From: Pythium myriotylum
Lineage: Eukaryota > Oomycota > Peronosporomycetes > Pythiales > Pythiaceae
Direction of reading: 5' to 3'
Length of the DNA: 64,000 bases
Assembly: GCA_023091665.1 (NCBI GenBank)
Contig: JALJCQ010000004.1
Span: 2,480,001-2,544,000, forward strand
Below, piece by piece: positions 34,221 to 46,526 of the stretch; positions within the stretch are counted from its first letter, which is position 1; each line of letters starts with the position of its first letter. The notes beneath the pieces are model-generated. The model saw only the letters and a program-made list of their open reading frames with translations, had not been told where the DNA came from and did no database searches. Position numbers and translations under genes: made by a program.

Positions 34221-35030
34221 TCACTTCGCAATTTGCTCGCTACCCTTCAAGTGACCAAGTCCAGAAGTGTCCAGTCCAAGCACCCAGCCCAGCTGCCAGC
34301 CCATCACCCCCGACCCTCTCCACACCCAGTCGCCATGACCAAGGGTTCTGCGAGAGCCAAGACCAAGCGCAAGAAGCTTGGCATCGGGACGCTGCCGCCA
34401 CCGCGCCGACCAGTCGGCATCCCATGCGTGCTTCCTTCGGCTTCATCGGGAGAGCCGACATTCACCACATGGAGAGCGCGCGCCAGAGCTCGGCCACCCG
34501 GTCGACTCTAATATCAACCCACCGCTGATCAACCCACGCCGTGACCAACACTCACGGCACCCAGCCACCAACCTTCACTCACGAGACCGTTGGGTAACCA
34601 ACACTCACCGACACCAACCTCAACCCAACCAGCACTCACCGACACCAACCTCAACCCAACCAGCACTCACCGACACCAACCTCAACCCAACCAGCATTCA
34701 AGCAACCCAGCATCAACCCAACCGGCATTCAGCCAACCCAGCTTCAACCCAACCAACACTCAACTCACCCAGCATCAACATACCAGCAAACCAGCAAATG
34801 AAGGTCAAGTTAACCCAGTACCCAGCTTCAACGACAACAGAACAACCACCTCAACAACCCAACGAACCATGACGCAAGGATTCATCCTCTCAGCACAAAC
34901 CGACCAGCCAACCACGAGACTCAACCGAACCTTAGCAACATAAAACCCGCACGGGATTAGCGAGCAGTTAGAAGTCAGTCGTAAATGCTAGTGCAGCAAT
35001 ACAGACGCCTTGAAACTGAGCCACAGAGGC
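34221..35030. repeat. B repeat copy 5 (810 bp)
   Basis: Same subtype and length as copy 4. The decayed tRNA half is at 34997-35030. Confidence 0.92.
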
Positions 35031-35840
35031 TCACTTCGCAATTTGCTCGCTACCCTTCAAGTGACCAAGTCCAGAAGTGTCCAGTCCAAGCACCCAGCCC
35101 AGCTGCCAGCCCATCACCCCCGACCCTCTCCACACCCAGTCGCCATGACCAAGGGTTCTGCGAGAGCCAAGACCAAGCGCAAGAAGCTTGGCATCGGGAC
35201 GCTGCCGCCACCGCGCCGACCAGTCGGCATCCCATGCGTGCTTCCTTCGGCTTCATCGGGAGAGCCGACATTCACCACATGGAGAGCGCGCGCCAGAGCT
35301 CGGCCACCCGGTCGACTCTAATATCAACCCACCGCTGATCAACCCACGCCGTGACCAACACTCACGGCACCCAGCCACCAACCTTCACTCACGAGACCGT
35401 TGGGTAACCAACACTCACCGACACCAACCTCAACCCAACCAGCACTCACCGACACCAACCTCAACCCAACCAGCACTCACCGACACCAACCTCAACCCAA
35501 CCAGCATTCAAGCAACCCAGCATCAACCCAACCGGCATTCAGCCAACCCAGCTTCAACCCAACCAACACTCAACTCACCCAGCATCAACATACCAGCAAA
35601 CCAGCAAATGAAGGTCAAGTTAACCCAGTACCCAGCTTCAACGACAACAGAACAACCACCTCAACAACCCAACGAACCATGACGCAAGGATTCATCCTCT
35701 CAGCACAAACCGACCAGCCAACCACGAGACTCAACCGAACCTTAGCAACATAAAACCCGCACGGGATTAGCGAGCAGTTAGAAGTCAGTCGTAAATGCTA
35801 GTGCAGCAATACAGACGCCTTGAAACTGAGCCACAGAGGC
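35031..35840. repeat. B repeat copy 6 (810 bp)
   Basis: Same subtype as copies 4 and 5. Its decayed tRNA half at 35807-35840 is followed at once by GCTATACTTTATTC, the start of an A unit, so the B-to-A switch falls at the tRNA 5' end. Confidence 0.92.
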
Positions 35841-37255
35841 GCTATACTTTATTCAAGTCAAACCAATTCTCACCGCCCCTTGCACGCACACCAACACAAC
35901 ACCCCCCAAACACTCCCCGCCCTACACCCTAGCACTCCCCACCATTATACCACGATCTCACGGCAGATGCGGCCATCCAACAGTGCCAGCGTCGACTACT
36001 TATGTATACATATACATATACATATATGGGAAACCGCATGATACAACATAGCACAGCATGCCATGCCAAGCCACAACGTAACTAACCACCACACGAAGCG
36101 CCAAGCGACTGGAGAGGTGAGTCATTCACTGGGGTGTCGATGAAGCTCTCTCTCACTCCCACTTCTAGTTGTTCATCTGGGATACCCGAGCGACGTGAGC
36201 ACTTTATCCCAACGTGGCGCAGAACGTGGCTCTGGTTGTTGCTAAGTGAATTTTGTGATTGGGTCATATCACAAACTGACGCACAAAGACAGTGAGTAGG
36301 TCGGACGAATGCCAACGTCAACCAGGAGGCGGTTTCCCAAGTCGACCTCAATATCGTGGTGAATGTAGAGCTCAAGTTGGGCCACGGAGCACGTTTATCG
36401 CGCGCAAGCTTCGGCAAACGGGAACCCGCACAGGTCCCGCACGCACGCATCAAGCCATTACTCCCCTTCTTTCCCACTACACCCTCTTCGTGTTATAGGC
36501 CATGACCCCCACCGCAACTCATCCGCTCGCCAGCGTTTCTCCATCGAAAGAGCACCCGTCACGCCCCAGGGTCCCACGGTCCCAAGCTCCCACGGTCCCA
36601 AGCTCCCACGGTCCCAAGCTCCCACGGTCCCACGGTCGGCTGGGGCGAGGGTATCTCTCCTGTGTTCACATCACATCACAGGAGAGATACTCTCGCTCCA
36701 GCCAAACACGAAACATGGACAAGCACACGACTTGACACCGCACTGCTTCGCTTGACGATCCTCGTCATCGGCTTTGTCCTATGTGGCCAAAATGACTGTA
36801 GATTCTTCGGCAACTATTCTCAGCGCACACTGATCCGAGCCAATTCACCATCGACGGCAAGACTCGAGTCGATGCAGGCTGAAGATGAACTCGAAAGGCC
36901 TGAGTGGTCATTGAAGCCGCACCCGCACCCGCATCCATTTTGAGCGCGCAGATGACCCATTCGTCCATGGTAGTCGACGGCTGCAATGTCCAAGGCGCGC
37001 GTCTACGTGGCGAGCCGAAGTGGGAGCAGTGGTGCCATGGGGTGTGGGGTGTGGAGCAGTGTGGCGTGGCGTAGCGTGTAAATGCGAAGGAGAAAAGGAG
37101 GCAGAAGACAGGAGTTGTGAGTGGCAACAATGGGGGCTTGGCGACTGTGGTCAGGGTAGCGGTGCATTCGCCGGCAAAGGCAATGCCTCCGCCCAGGATT
37201 GAACTGGGGACCTTCTGTTTACAAGACAGATGCTCTACCACTGAGCCACAGAGGC
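35841..37255. repeat. A array, block 2: one unit enclosed by B repeats (unit 21)
   Basis: A single A unit of 1,415 bp with octamer tract 36573-36636 (8, (ab)3 a2), states CGCAC and ACTCT, and a private substitution GTCTACGTGG (GTCTATGTGG elsewhere) near 37004. It ends in a 71-nt-core tRNA with C48. Confidence 0.95.
37184..37255 (-). tRNA. tRNA-Thr(UGU), array copy 21, 5-nt variable loop, next to a B repeat
   Basis: Same tRNA form as copies 15 and 20 (variable loop AGGTC) with B sequence as its 5' flank. Both copies that abut B repeats on their 5' side thus have the longer, more conventional form. Confidence 0.92.
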
Positions 37256-38034
37256 TCACTTCGCAATTTGCTCGCTACCCTTCAAGTGACCAAGTCCAGA
37301 AGTGTCCAGTCCAAGCACCCAGCCCAGCTGCCAGCCCATCACCCCCGACCCTCTCCACACCCAGTCGCCATGACCAAGGGTTCTGCGAGAGCCAAGACCA
37401 AGCGCAAGAAGCTTGGCATCGGGACGCTGCCGCCACCGCGCCGACCAGTCGGCATCCCATGCGTGCTTCCTTCGGCTTCATCGGGAGAGCCGACATTCAC
37501 CACATGGAGAGCGCGCGCCAGAGCTCGGCCACCCGGTCGACTCTAATATCAACCCACCGCTGATCAACCCACGCCGTGACCAACACTCACGGCACCCAGC
37601 CACCAACCTTCACTCACGAGACCGTTGGGTAACCAACACTCACCGACACCAACCTCAACCCAACCAGCACTCACCGACATCAACCTCAACCCAACCAGCA
37701 TTCAAGCAACCCAGCATCAACCCAACCGGCATTCAGCCAACCCAGCTTCAACCCAACCAACACTCAACTCACCCAGCATCAACATACCAGCAAACCAGCA
37801 AATGAAGGTCAAGTTAACCCAGTACCCAGCTTCAACGACAACAGAACAACAACCTCAACAACCCAACGAACCATGACGCAAGGATTCATCCTCTCAGCAC
37901 AAACCGACCAGCCAACCACGAGACTCAACCGAACCTTAGCAACATAGAACCCGCACGGGATTAGCGAGCAGTTAGAAGTCAGTCGTAAATGCTAGTGCAG
38001 CAATACAGACGCCTTGAAACTGAGCCACAGAGGC
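37256..38034. repeat. B repeat copy 7 (779 bp, mixed subtype)
   Basis: Has the CCCTTCAAG and GGGTTCT states of copies 4-6 but only two 31-bp repeats like copies 1-3. Own changes are CGACATCAACC, ACAACAACCTC and CATAGAACCCG; the last is shared with diverged copy 0. The decayed tRNA half is at 38001-38034, after which an A unit begins. Confidence 0.92.
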
Positions 38035-39393
38035 GCTATACTTTATTCAAGTCAAACCAATTCTCACCGCCCCTTGCACGCACACCAACACAACACCCCC
38101 CAAACACTCCCCGCCCTACACCCTAGCACTCCCCACCATTATACCACGATCTCACGGCAGATGCGGCCATCCAACAGTGCCAGCGTCGACTACTTATGTA
38201 TACATATACATATACATATATGGGAAACCGCATGATACAACATAGCACAGCATGCCATGCCAAGCCACAACGTAACTAACCACCACACGAAGCGCCAAGC
38301 GACTGGAGAGGTGAGTCATTCACTGGGGTGTCGATGAAGCTCTCTCTCACTCCCACTTCTAGTTGTTCATCTGGGATACCCGAGCGACGTGAGCACTTTA
38401 TCCCAACGTGGCGCAGAACGTGGCTCTGGTTGTTGCTAAGTGAATTTTGTGATTGGGTCATATCACAAACTGACGCACAAAGACAGTGAGTAGGTCGGAC
38501 GAATGCCAACGTCAACCAGGAGGCGGTTTCCCAAGTCGACCTCAATATCGTGGTGAATGTAGAGCTCAAGTTGGGCCACGGAGCACGTTTATCGCGCGCA
38601 AGCTTCGGCAAACGGGAACCCGCACAGGTCCCGCACGCACGCATCAAGCCATTACTCCCCTTCTTTCCCACTACACCCTCTTCGTGTTATAGGCCATGAC
38701 CCCCACCGCAACTCATCCGCTCGCCAGCGTTTCTCCATCGAAAGAGCACCCGTCACGCCCCAGGGTCCCACGGTCCCAAGCTCCCACGGTCCCAAGCTCC
38801 CACGGTCCCAAGCTCCCACGGTCCCAAGCTCCCACGGTCCCACGGTCGGCTGGGGCGAGGGTATCTCTCCTGTGTTCACATCACATCACAGGAGAGATAC
38901 CCTCGCTCCAGCCAAACACGAAACATGGACAAGCACACGACTTGACACCGCACTGCTTCGCTTGACGATCCTCGTCATCGGCTTTGTCCTATGTGGCCAA
39001 AATGACTGTAGATTCTTCGGCAACTATTCTCAGCGCACACTGATCCGAGCCAATTCACCATCGACGGCAAGACTCGAGTCGATGCAGGCTGAAGATGAAC
39101 TCGAAAGGCCTGAGTGGTCATTGAAGCCGCACCCGCACCCGCATCCATTTTGAGCGCGCAGATGACCCATTCGTCCATGGTAGTCGACGGCTGCAATGTC
39201 CAAGGCGCGCGTCTATGTGGCGAGCCGAAGTGGGAGCAGTGGTGCCATGGGGTGTGGGGTGTGGAGCAGTGTGGCGTGGCGTAGCGTGTAAATGCGAAGG
39301 AGAAAAGGAGGCAGAAGACAGGAGTTGTGAGTGGCAACAATGGGGGCTTGGCGACTGTGGTCAGGGTAGCGGTGCATTCGCCGGCAAAGGCAA

Positions 39394-39464
39394 TGCCTCC
39401 GCCCAGGATTGAACTGGGACCTTCTGTTTACAAGACAGATGCTCTACCACTGAGCCACAGAGGC
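39394..39464 (-). tRNA. tRNA-Thr(UGU), array copy 22
   Basis: Sequence identical to copy 1. Unit 38035-39464, octamer tract 38767-38846 (10, (ab)4 a2), state CGCAC. Its unit starts at B copy 7. Confidence 0.9.
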
Positions 39465-40799
39465 GCTATACTTTATTCAAGTCAAACCAATTCTCACCGC
39501 CCCTTGCACGCACACCAACACAACACCCCCCAAACACTCCCCGCCCTACACCCTAGCACTCCCCACCATTATACCACGATCTCACGGCAGATGCGGCCAT
39601 CCAACAGTGCCAGCGTCGACTACTTATGTATACATATACATATACATATATGGGAAACCGCATGATACAACATAGCACAGCATGCCATGCCAAGCCACAA
39701 CGTAACTAACCACCACACGAAGCGCCAAGCGACTGGAGAGGTGAGTCATTCACTGGGGTGTCGATGAAGCTCTCTCTCACTCCCACTTCTAGTTGTTCAT
39801 CTGGGATACCCGAGCGACGTGAGCACTTTATCCCAACGTGGCGCAGAACGTGGCTCTGGTTGTTGCTAAGTGAATTTTGTGATTGGGTCATATCACAAAC
39901 TGACGCACAAAGACAGTGAGTAGGTCGGACGAATGCCAACGTCAACCAGGAGGCGGTTTCCCAAGTCGACCTCAATATCGTGGTGAATGTAGAGCTCAAG
40001 TTGGGCCACGGAGCACGTTTATCGCGCGCAAGCTTCGGCAAACGGGAACCCGCACAGGTCCCGCACGCACGCATCAAGCCATTACTCCCCTTCTTTCCCA
40101 CTACACCCTCTTCGTGTTATAGGCCATGACCCCCACCGCAACTCATCCGCTCGCCAGCGTTTCTCCATCGAAAGAGCACCCGTCACGCCCCAGGGTCCCA
40201 CGGTCCCAAGCTCCCACGGTCCCAAGCTCCCACGGTCCCACGGTCCCACGGTCGGCTGGGGCGAGGGTATCTCTCCTGTGTTCACATCACATCACAGGAG
40301 AGATACCCTCGCTCCAGCCAAACACGAAACATGGACAAGCACACGACTTGACACCGCACTGCTTCGCTTGACGATCCTCGTCATCGGCTTTGTCCTATGT
40401 GGCCAAAATGACTGTAGATTCTTCGGCAACTATTCTCAGCGCACACTGATCCGAGCCAATTCACCATCGACGGCAAGACTCGAGTCGATGCAGGCTGAAG
40501 ATGAACTCGAAAGGCCTGAGTGGTCATTGAAGCCGCACCCGCACCCGCATCCATTTTGAGCGCGCAGATGACCCATTCGTCCATGGTAGTCGACGGCTGC
40601 AATGTCCAAGGCGCGCGTCTATGTGGCGAGCCGAAGTGGGAGCAGTGGTGCCATGGGGTGTGGGGTGTGGAGCAGTGTGGCGTGGCGTAGCGTGTAAATG
40701 CGAAGGAGAAAAGGAGGCAGAAGACAGGAGTTGTGAGTGGCAACAATGGGGGCTTGGCGACTGTGGTCAGGGTAGCGGTGCATTCGCCGGCAAAGGCAA

Positions 40800-40870
40800 T
40801 GCCTCCGCCCAGGATTGAACTGGGACCTTCTGTTTACAAGACAGATGCTCTACCACTGAGCCACAGAGGC
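40800..40870 (-). tRNA. tRNA-Thr(UGU), array copy 23
   Basis: Sequence identical to copy 1. Unit 39465-40870, octamer tract 40197-40252 (7), state CGCAC. Confidence 0.9.
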
Positions 40871-42221
40871 GCTATACTTTATTCAAGTCAAACCAATTCT
40901 CACCGCCCCTTGCACGCACACCAACACAACACCCCCCAAACACTCCCCGCCCTACACCCTAGCACTCCCCACCATTATACCACGATCTCACGGCAGATGC
41001 GGCCATCCAACAGTGCCAGCGTCGACTACTTATGTATACATATACATATACATATATGGGAAACCGCATGATACAACATAGCACAGCATGCCATGCCAAG
41101 CCACAACGTAACTAACCACCACACGAAGCGCCAAGCGACTGGAGAGGTGAGTCATTCACTGGGGTGTCGATGAAGCTCTCTCTCACTCCCACTTCTAGTT
41201 GTTCATCTGGGATACCCGAGCGACGTGAGCACTTTATCCCAACGTGGCGCAGAACGTGGCTCTGGTTGTTGCTAAGTGAATTTTGTGATTGGGTCATATC
41301 ACAAACTGACCCACAAAGACAGTGAGTAGGTCGGACGAATGCCAACGTCAACCAGGAGGCGGTTTCCCAAGTCGACCTCAATATCGTGGTGAATGTAGAG
41401 CTCAAGTTGGGCCACGGAGCACGTTTATCGCGCGCAAGCTTCGGCAAACGGGAACCCGCACAGGTCCCGCACGCACGCATCAAGCCATTACTCCCCTTCT
41501 TTCCCACTACACCCTCTTCGTGTTATAGGCCATGACCCCCACCGCAACTCATCCGCTCGCCAGCGTTTCTCCATCGAAAGAGCACCCGTCACGCCCCAGG
41601 GTCCCACGGTCCCAAGCTCCCACGGTCCCAAGCTCCCACGGTCCCAAGCTCCCACGGTCCCACGGTCCCACGGTCGGCTGGGGCGAGGGTATCTCTCCTG
41701 TGTTCACATCACATCACAGGAGAGATACCCTCGCTCCAGCCAAACACGAAACATGGACAAGCACACGACTTGACACCGCACTGCTTCGCTTGACGATCCT
41801 CGTCATCGGCTTTGTCCTATGTGGCCAAAATGACTGTAGATTCTTCGGCAACTATTCTCAGCGCACACTGATCCGAGCCAATTCACCATCGACGGCAAGA
41901 CTCGAGTCGATGCAGGCTGAAGATGAACTCGAAAGGCCTGAGTGGTCATTGAAGCCGCACCCGCACCCGCATCCATTTTGAGCGCGCAGATGACCCATTC
42001 GTCCATGGTAGTCGACGGCTGCAATGTCCAAGGCGCGCGTCTATGTGGCGAGCCGAAGTGGGAGCAGTGGTGCCATGGGGTGTGGGGTGTGGAGCAGTGT
42101 GGCGTGGCGTAGCGTGTAAATGCGAAGGAGAAAAGGAGGCAGAAGACAGGAGTTGTGAGTGGCAACAATGGGGGCTTGGCGACTGTGGTCAGGGTAGCGG
42201 TGCATTCGCCGGCAAAGGCAA

Positions 42222-42292
42222 TGCCTCCGCCCAGGATTGAACTGGGACCTTCTGTTTACAAAACAGATGCTCTACCACTGAGCCACAGAGGC
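42222..42292 (-). tRNA. tRNA-Thr(UGU), array copy 24, C32-to-U variant
   Basis: Plus strand TTTACAAAACAG instead of TTTACAAGACAG changes the first base of the anticodon loop from C32 to U32; the anticodon stays UGU and the stem is intact. It is the only substitution I saw among the 39 tRNA copies. Unit 40871-42292, octamer tract 41603-41674 (9), state CCCAC. Confidence 0.88.
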
Positions 42293-43627
42293 GCTATACT
42301 TTATTCAAGTCAAACCAATTCTCACCGCCCCTTGCACGCACACCAACACAACACCCCCCAAACACTCCCCGCCCTACACCCTAGCACTCCCCACCATTAT
42401 ACCACGATCTCACGGCAGATGCGGCCATCCAACAGTGCCAGCGTCGACTACTTATGTATACATATACATATACATATATGGGAAACCGCATGATACAACA
42501 TAGCACAGCATGCCATGCCAAGCCACAACGTAACTAACCACCACACGAAGCGCCAAGCGACTGGAGAGGTGAGTCATTCACTGGGGTGTCGATGAAGCTC
42601 TCTCTCACTCCCACTTCTAGTTGTTCATCTGGGATACCCGAGCGACGTGAGCACTTTATCCCAACGTGGCGCAGAACGTGGCTCTGGTTGTTGCTAAGTG
42701 AATTTTGTGATTGGGTCATATCACAAACTGACCCACAAAGACAGTGAGTAGGTCGGACGAATGCCAACGTCAACCAGGAGGCGGTTTCCCAAGTCGACCT
42801 CAATATCGTGGTGAATGTAGAGCTCAAGTTGGGCCACGGAGCACGTTTATCGCGCGCAAGCTTCGGCAAACGGGAACCCGCACAGGTCCCGCACGCACGC
42901 ATCAAGCCATTACTCCCCTTCTTTCCCACTACACCCTCTTCGTGTTATAGGCCATGACCCCCACCGCAACTCATCCGCTCGCCAGCGTTTCTCCATCGAA
43001 AGAGCACCCGTCACGCCCCAGGGTCCCACGGTCCCAAGCTCCCACGGTCCCAAGCTCCCACGGTCCCACGGTCCCACGGTCGGCTGGGGCGAGGGTATCT
43101 CTCCTGTGTTCACATCACATCACAGGAGAGATACCCTCGCTCCAGCCAAACACGAAACATGGACAAGCACACGACTTGACACCGCACTGCTTCGCTTGAC
43201 GATCCTCGTCATCGGCTTTGTCCTATGTGGCCAAAATGACTGTAGATTCTTCGGCAACTATTCTCAGCGCACACTGATCCGAGCCAATTCACCATCGACG
43301 GCAAGACTCGAGTCGATGCAGGCTGAAGATGAACTCGAAAGGCCTGAGTGGTCATTGAAGCCGCACCCGCACCCGCATCCATTTTGAGCGCGCAGATGAC
43401 CCATTCGTCCATGGTAGTCGACGGCTGCAATGTCCAAGGCGCGCGTCTATGTGGCGAGCCGAAGTGGGAGCAGTGGTGCCATGGGGTGTGGGGTGTGGAG
43501 CAGTGTGGCGTGGCGTAGCGTGTAAATGCGAAGGAGAAAAGGAGGCAGAAGACAGGAGTTGTGAGTGGCAACAATGGGGGCTTGGCGACTGTGGTCAGGG
43601 TAGCGGTGCATTCGCCGGCAAAGGCAA

Positions 43628-43698
43628 TGCCTCCGCCCAGGATTGAACTGGGACCTTCTGTTTACAAGACAGATGCTCTACCACTGAGCCACAGAGGC
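43628..43698 (-). tRNA. tRNA-Thr(UGU), array copy 25
   Basis: Sequence identical to copy 1. Unit 42293-43698, octamer tract 43025-43080 (7), state CCCAC. Confidence 0.9.
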
Positions 43699-45025
43699 GC
43701 TATACTTTATTCAAGTCAAACCAATTCTCACCGCCCCTTGCACGCACACCAACACAACACCCCCCAAACACTCCCCGCCCTACACCCTAGCACTCCCCAC
43801 CATTATACCACGATCTCACGGCAGATGCGGCCATCCAACAGTGCCAGCGTCGACTACTTATGTATACATATACATATACATATATGGGAAACCGCATGAT
43901 ACAACATAGCACAGCATGCCATGCCAAGCCACAACGTAACTAACCACCACACGAAGCGCCAAGCGACTGGAGAGGTGAGTCATTCACTGGGGTGTCGATG
44001 AAGCTCTCTCTCACTCCCACTTCTAGTTGTTCATCTGGGATACCCGAGCGACGTGAGCACTTTATCCCAACGTGGCGCAGAACGTGGCTCTGGTTGTTGC
44101 TAAGTGAATTTTGTGATTGGGTCATATCACAAACTGACGCACAAAGACAGTGAGTAGGTCGGACGAATGCCAACGTCAACCAGGAGGCGGTTTCCCAAGT
44201 CGACCTCAATATCGTGGTGAATGTAGAGCTCAAGTTGGGCCACGGAGCACGTTTATCGCGCGCAAGCTTCGGCAAACGGGAACCCGCACAGGTCCCGCAC
44301 GCACGCATCAAGCCATTACTCCCCTTCTTTCCCACTACACCCTCTTCGTGTTATAGGCCATGACCCCCACCGCAACTCATCCGCTCGCCAGCGTTTCTCC
44401 ATCGAAAGAGCACCCGTCACGCCCCAGGGTCCCACGGTCCCAAGCTCCCACGGTCCCACGGTCCCACGGTCCCACGGTCGGCTGGGGCGAGGGTATCTCT
44501 CCTGTGTTCACATCACATCACAGGAGAGATACCCTCGCTCCAGCCAAACACGAAACATGGACAAGCACACGACTTGACACCGCACTGCTTCGCTTGACGA
44601 TCCTCGTCATCGGCTTTGTCCTATGTGGCCAAAATGACTGTAGATTCTTCGGCAACTATTCTCAGCGCACACTGATCCGAGCCAATTCACCATCGACGGC
44701 AAGACTCGAGTCGATGCAGGCTGAAGATGAACTCGAAAGGCCTGAGTGGTCATTGAAGCCGCACCCGCACCCGCATCCATTTTGAGCGCGCAGATGACCC
44801 ATTCGTCCATGGTAGTCGACGGCTGCAATGTCCAAGGCGCGCGTCTATGTGGCGAGCCGAAGTGGGAGCAGTGGTGCCATGGGGTGTGGGGTGTGGAGCA
44901 GTGTGGCGTGGCGTAGCGTGTAAATGCGAAGGAGAAAAGGAGGCAGAAGACAGGAGTTGTGAGTGGCAACAATGGGGGCTTGGCGACTGTGGTCAGGGTA
45001 GCGGTGCATTCGCCGGCAAAGGCAA

Positions 45026-45096
45026 TGCCTCCGCCCAGGATTGAACTGGGACCTTCTGTTTACAAGACAGATGCTCTACCACTGAGCCACAGAGGC
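45026..45096 (-). tRNA. tRNA-Thr(UGU), array copy 26
   Basis: Sequence identical to copy 1. Unit 43699-45096, octamer tract 44431-44478 (6, ab a4 as in units 5 and 6), state CGCAC. Confidence 0.9.
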
Positions 45097-46455
45097 GCTA
45101 TACTTTATTCAAGTCAAACCAATTCTCACCGCCCCTTGCACGCACACCAACACAACACCCCCCAAACACTCCCCGCCCTACACCCTAGCACTCCCCACCA
45201 TTATACCACGATCTCACGGCAGATGCGGCCATCCAACAGTGCCAGCGTCGACTACTTATGTATACATATACATATACATATATGGGAAACCGCATGATAC
45301 AACATAGCACAGCATGCCATGCCAAGCCACAACGTAACTAACCACCACACGAAGCGCCAAGCGACTGGAGAGGTGAGTCATTCACTGGGGTGTCGATGAA
45401 GCTCTCTCTCACTCCCACTTCTAGTTGTTCATCTGGGATACCCGAGCGACGTGAGCACTTTATCCCAACGTGGCGCAGAACGTGGCTCTGGTTGTTGCTA
45501 AGTGAATTTTGTGATTGGGTCATATCACAAACTGACGCACAAAGACAGTGAGTAGGTCGGACGAATGCCAACGTCAACCAGGAGGCGGTTTCCCAAGTCG
45601 ACCTCAATATCGTGGTGAATGTAGAGCTCAAGTTGGGCCACGGAGCACGTTTATCGCGCGCAAGCTTCGGCAAACGGGAACCCGCACAGGTCCCGCACGC
45701 ACGCATCAAGCCATTACTCCCCTTCTTTCCCACTACACCCTCTTCGTGTTATAGGCCATGACCCCCACCGCAACTCATCCGCTCGCCAGCGTTTCTCCAT
45801 CGAAAGAGCACCCGTCACGCCCCAGGGTCCCACGGTCCCAAGCTCCCACGGTCCCAAGCTCCCACGGTCCCAAGCTCCCACGGTCCCACGGTCCCACGGT
45901 CCCACGGTCGGCTGGGGCGAGGGTATCTCTCCTGTGTTCACATCACATCACAGGAGAGATACCCTCGCTCCAGCCAAACACGAAACATGGACAAGCACAC
46001 GACTTGACACCGCACTGCTTCGCTTGACGATCCTCGTCATCGGCTTTGTCCTATGTGGCCAAAATGACTGTAGATTCTTCGGCAACTATTCTCAGCGCAC
46101 ACTGATCCGAGCCAATTCACCATCGACGGCAAGACTCGAGTCGATGCAGGCTGAAGATGAACTCGAAAGGCCTGAGTGGTCATTGAAGCCGCACCCGCAC
46201 CCGCATCCATTTTGAGCGCGCAGATGACCCATTCGTCCATGGTAGTCGACGGCTGCAATGTCCAAGGCGCGCGTCTATGTGGCGAGCCGAAGTGGGAGCA
46301 GTGGTGCCATGGGGTGTGGGGTGTGGAGCAGTGTGGCGTGGCGTAGCGTGTAAATGCGAAGGAGAAAAGGAGGCAGAAGACAGGAGTTGTGAGTGGCAAC
46401 AATGGGGGCTTGGCGACTGTGGTCAGGGTAGCGGTGCATTCGCCGGCAAAGGCAA

Positions 46456-46526
46456 TGCCTCCGCCCAGGATTGAACTGGGACCTTCTGTTTACAAGACAG
46501 ATGCTCTACCACTGAGCCACAGAGGC
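46456..46526 (-). tRNA. tRNA-Thr(UGU), array copy 27
   Basis: Sequence identical to copy 1. Unit 45097-46526, octamer tract 45829-45908 (10, (ab)3 a4 as only in unit 3), state CGCAC. Confidence 0.9.
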
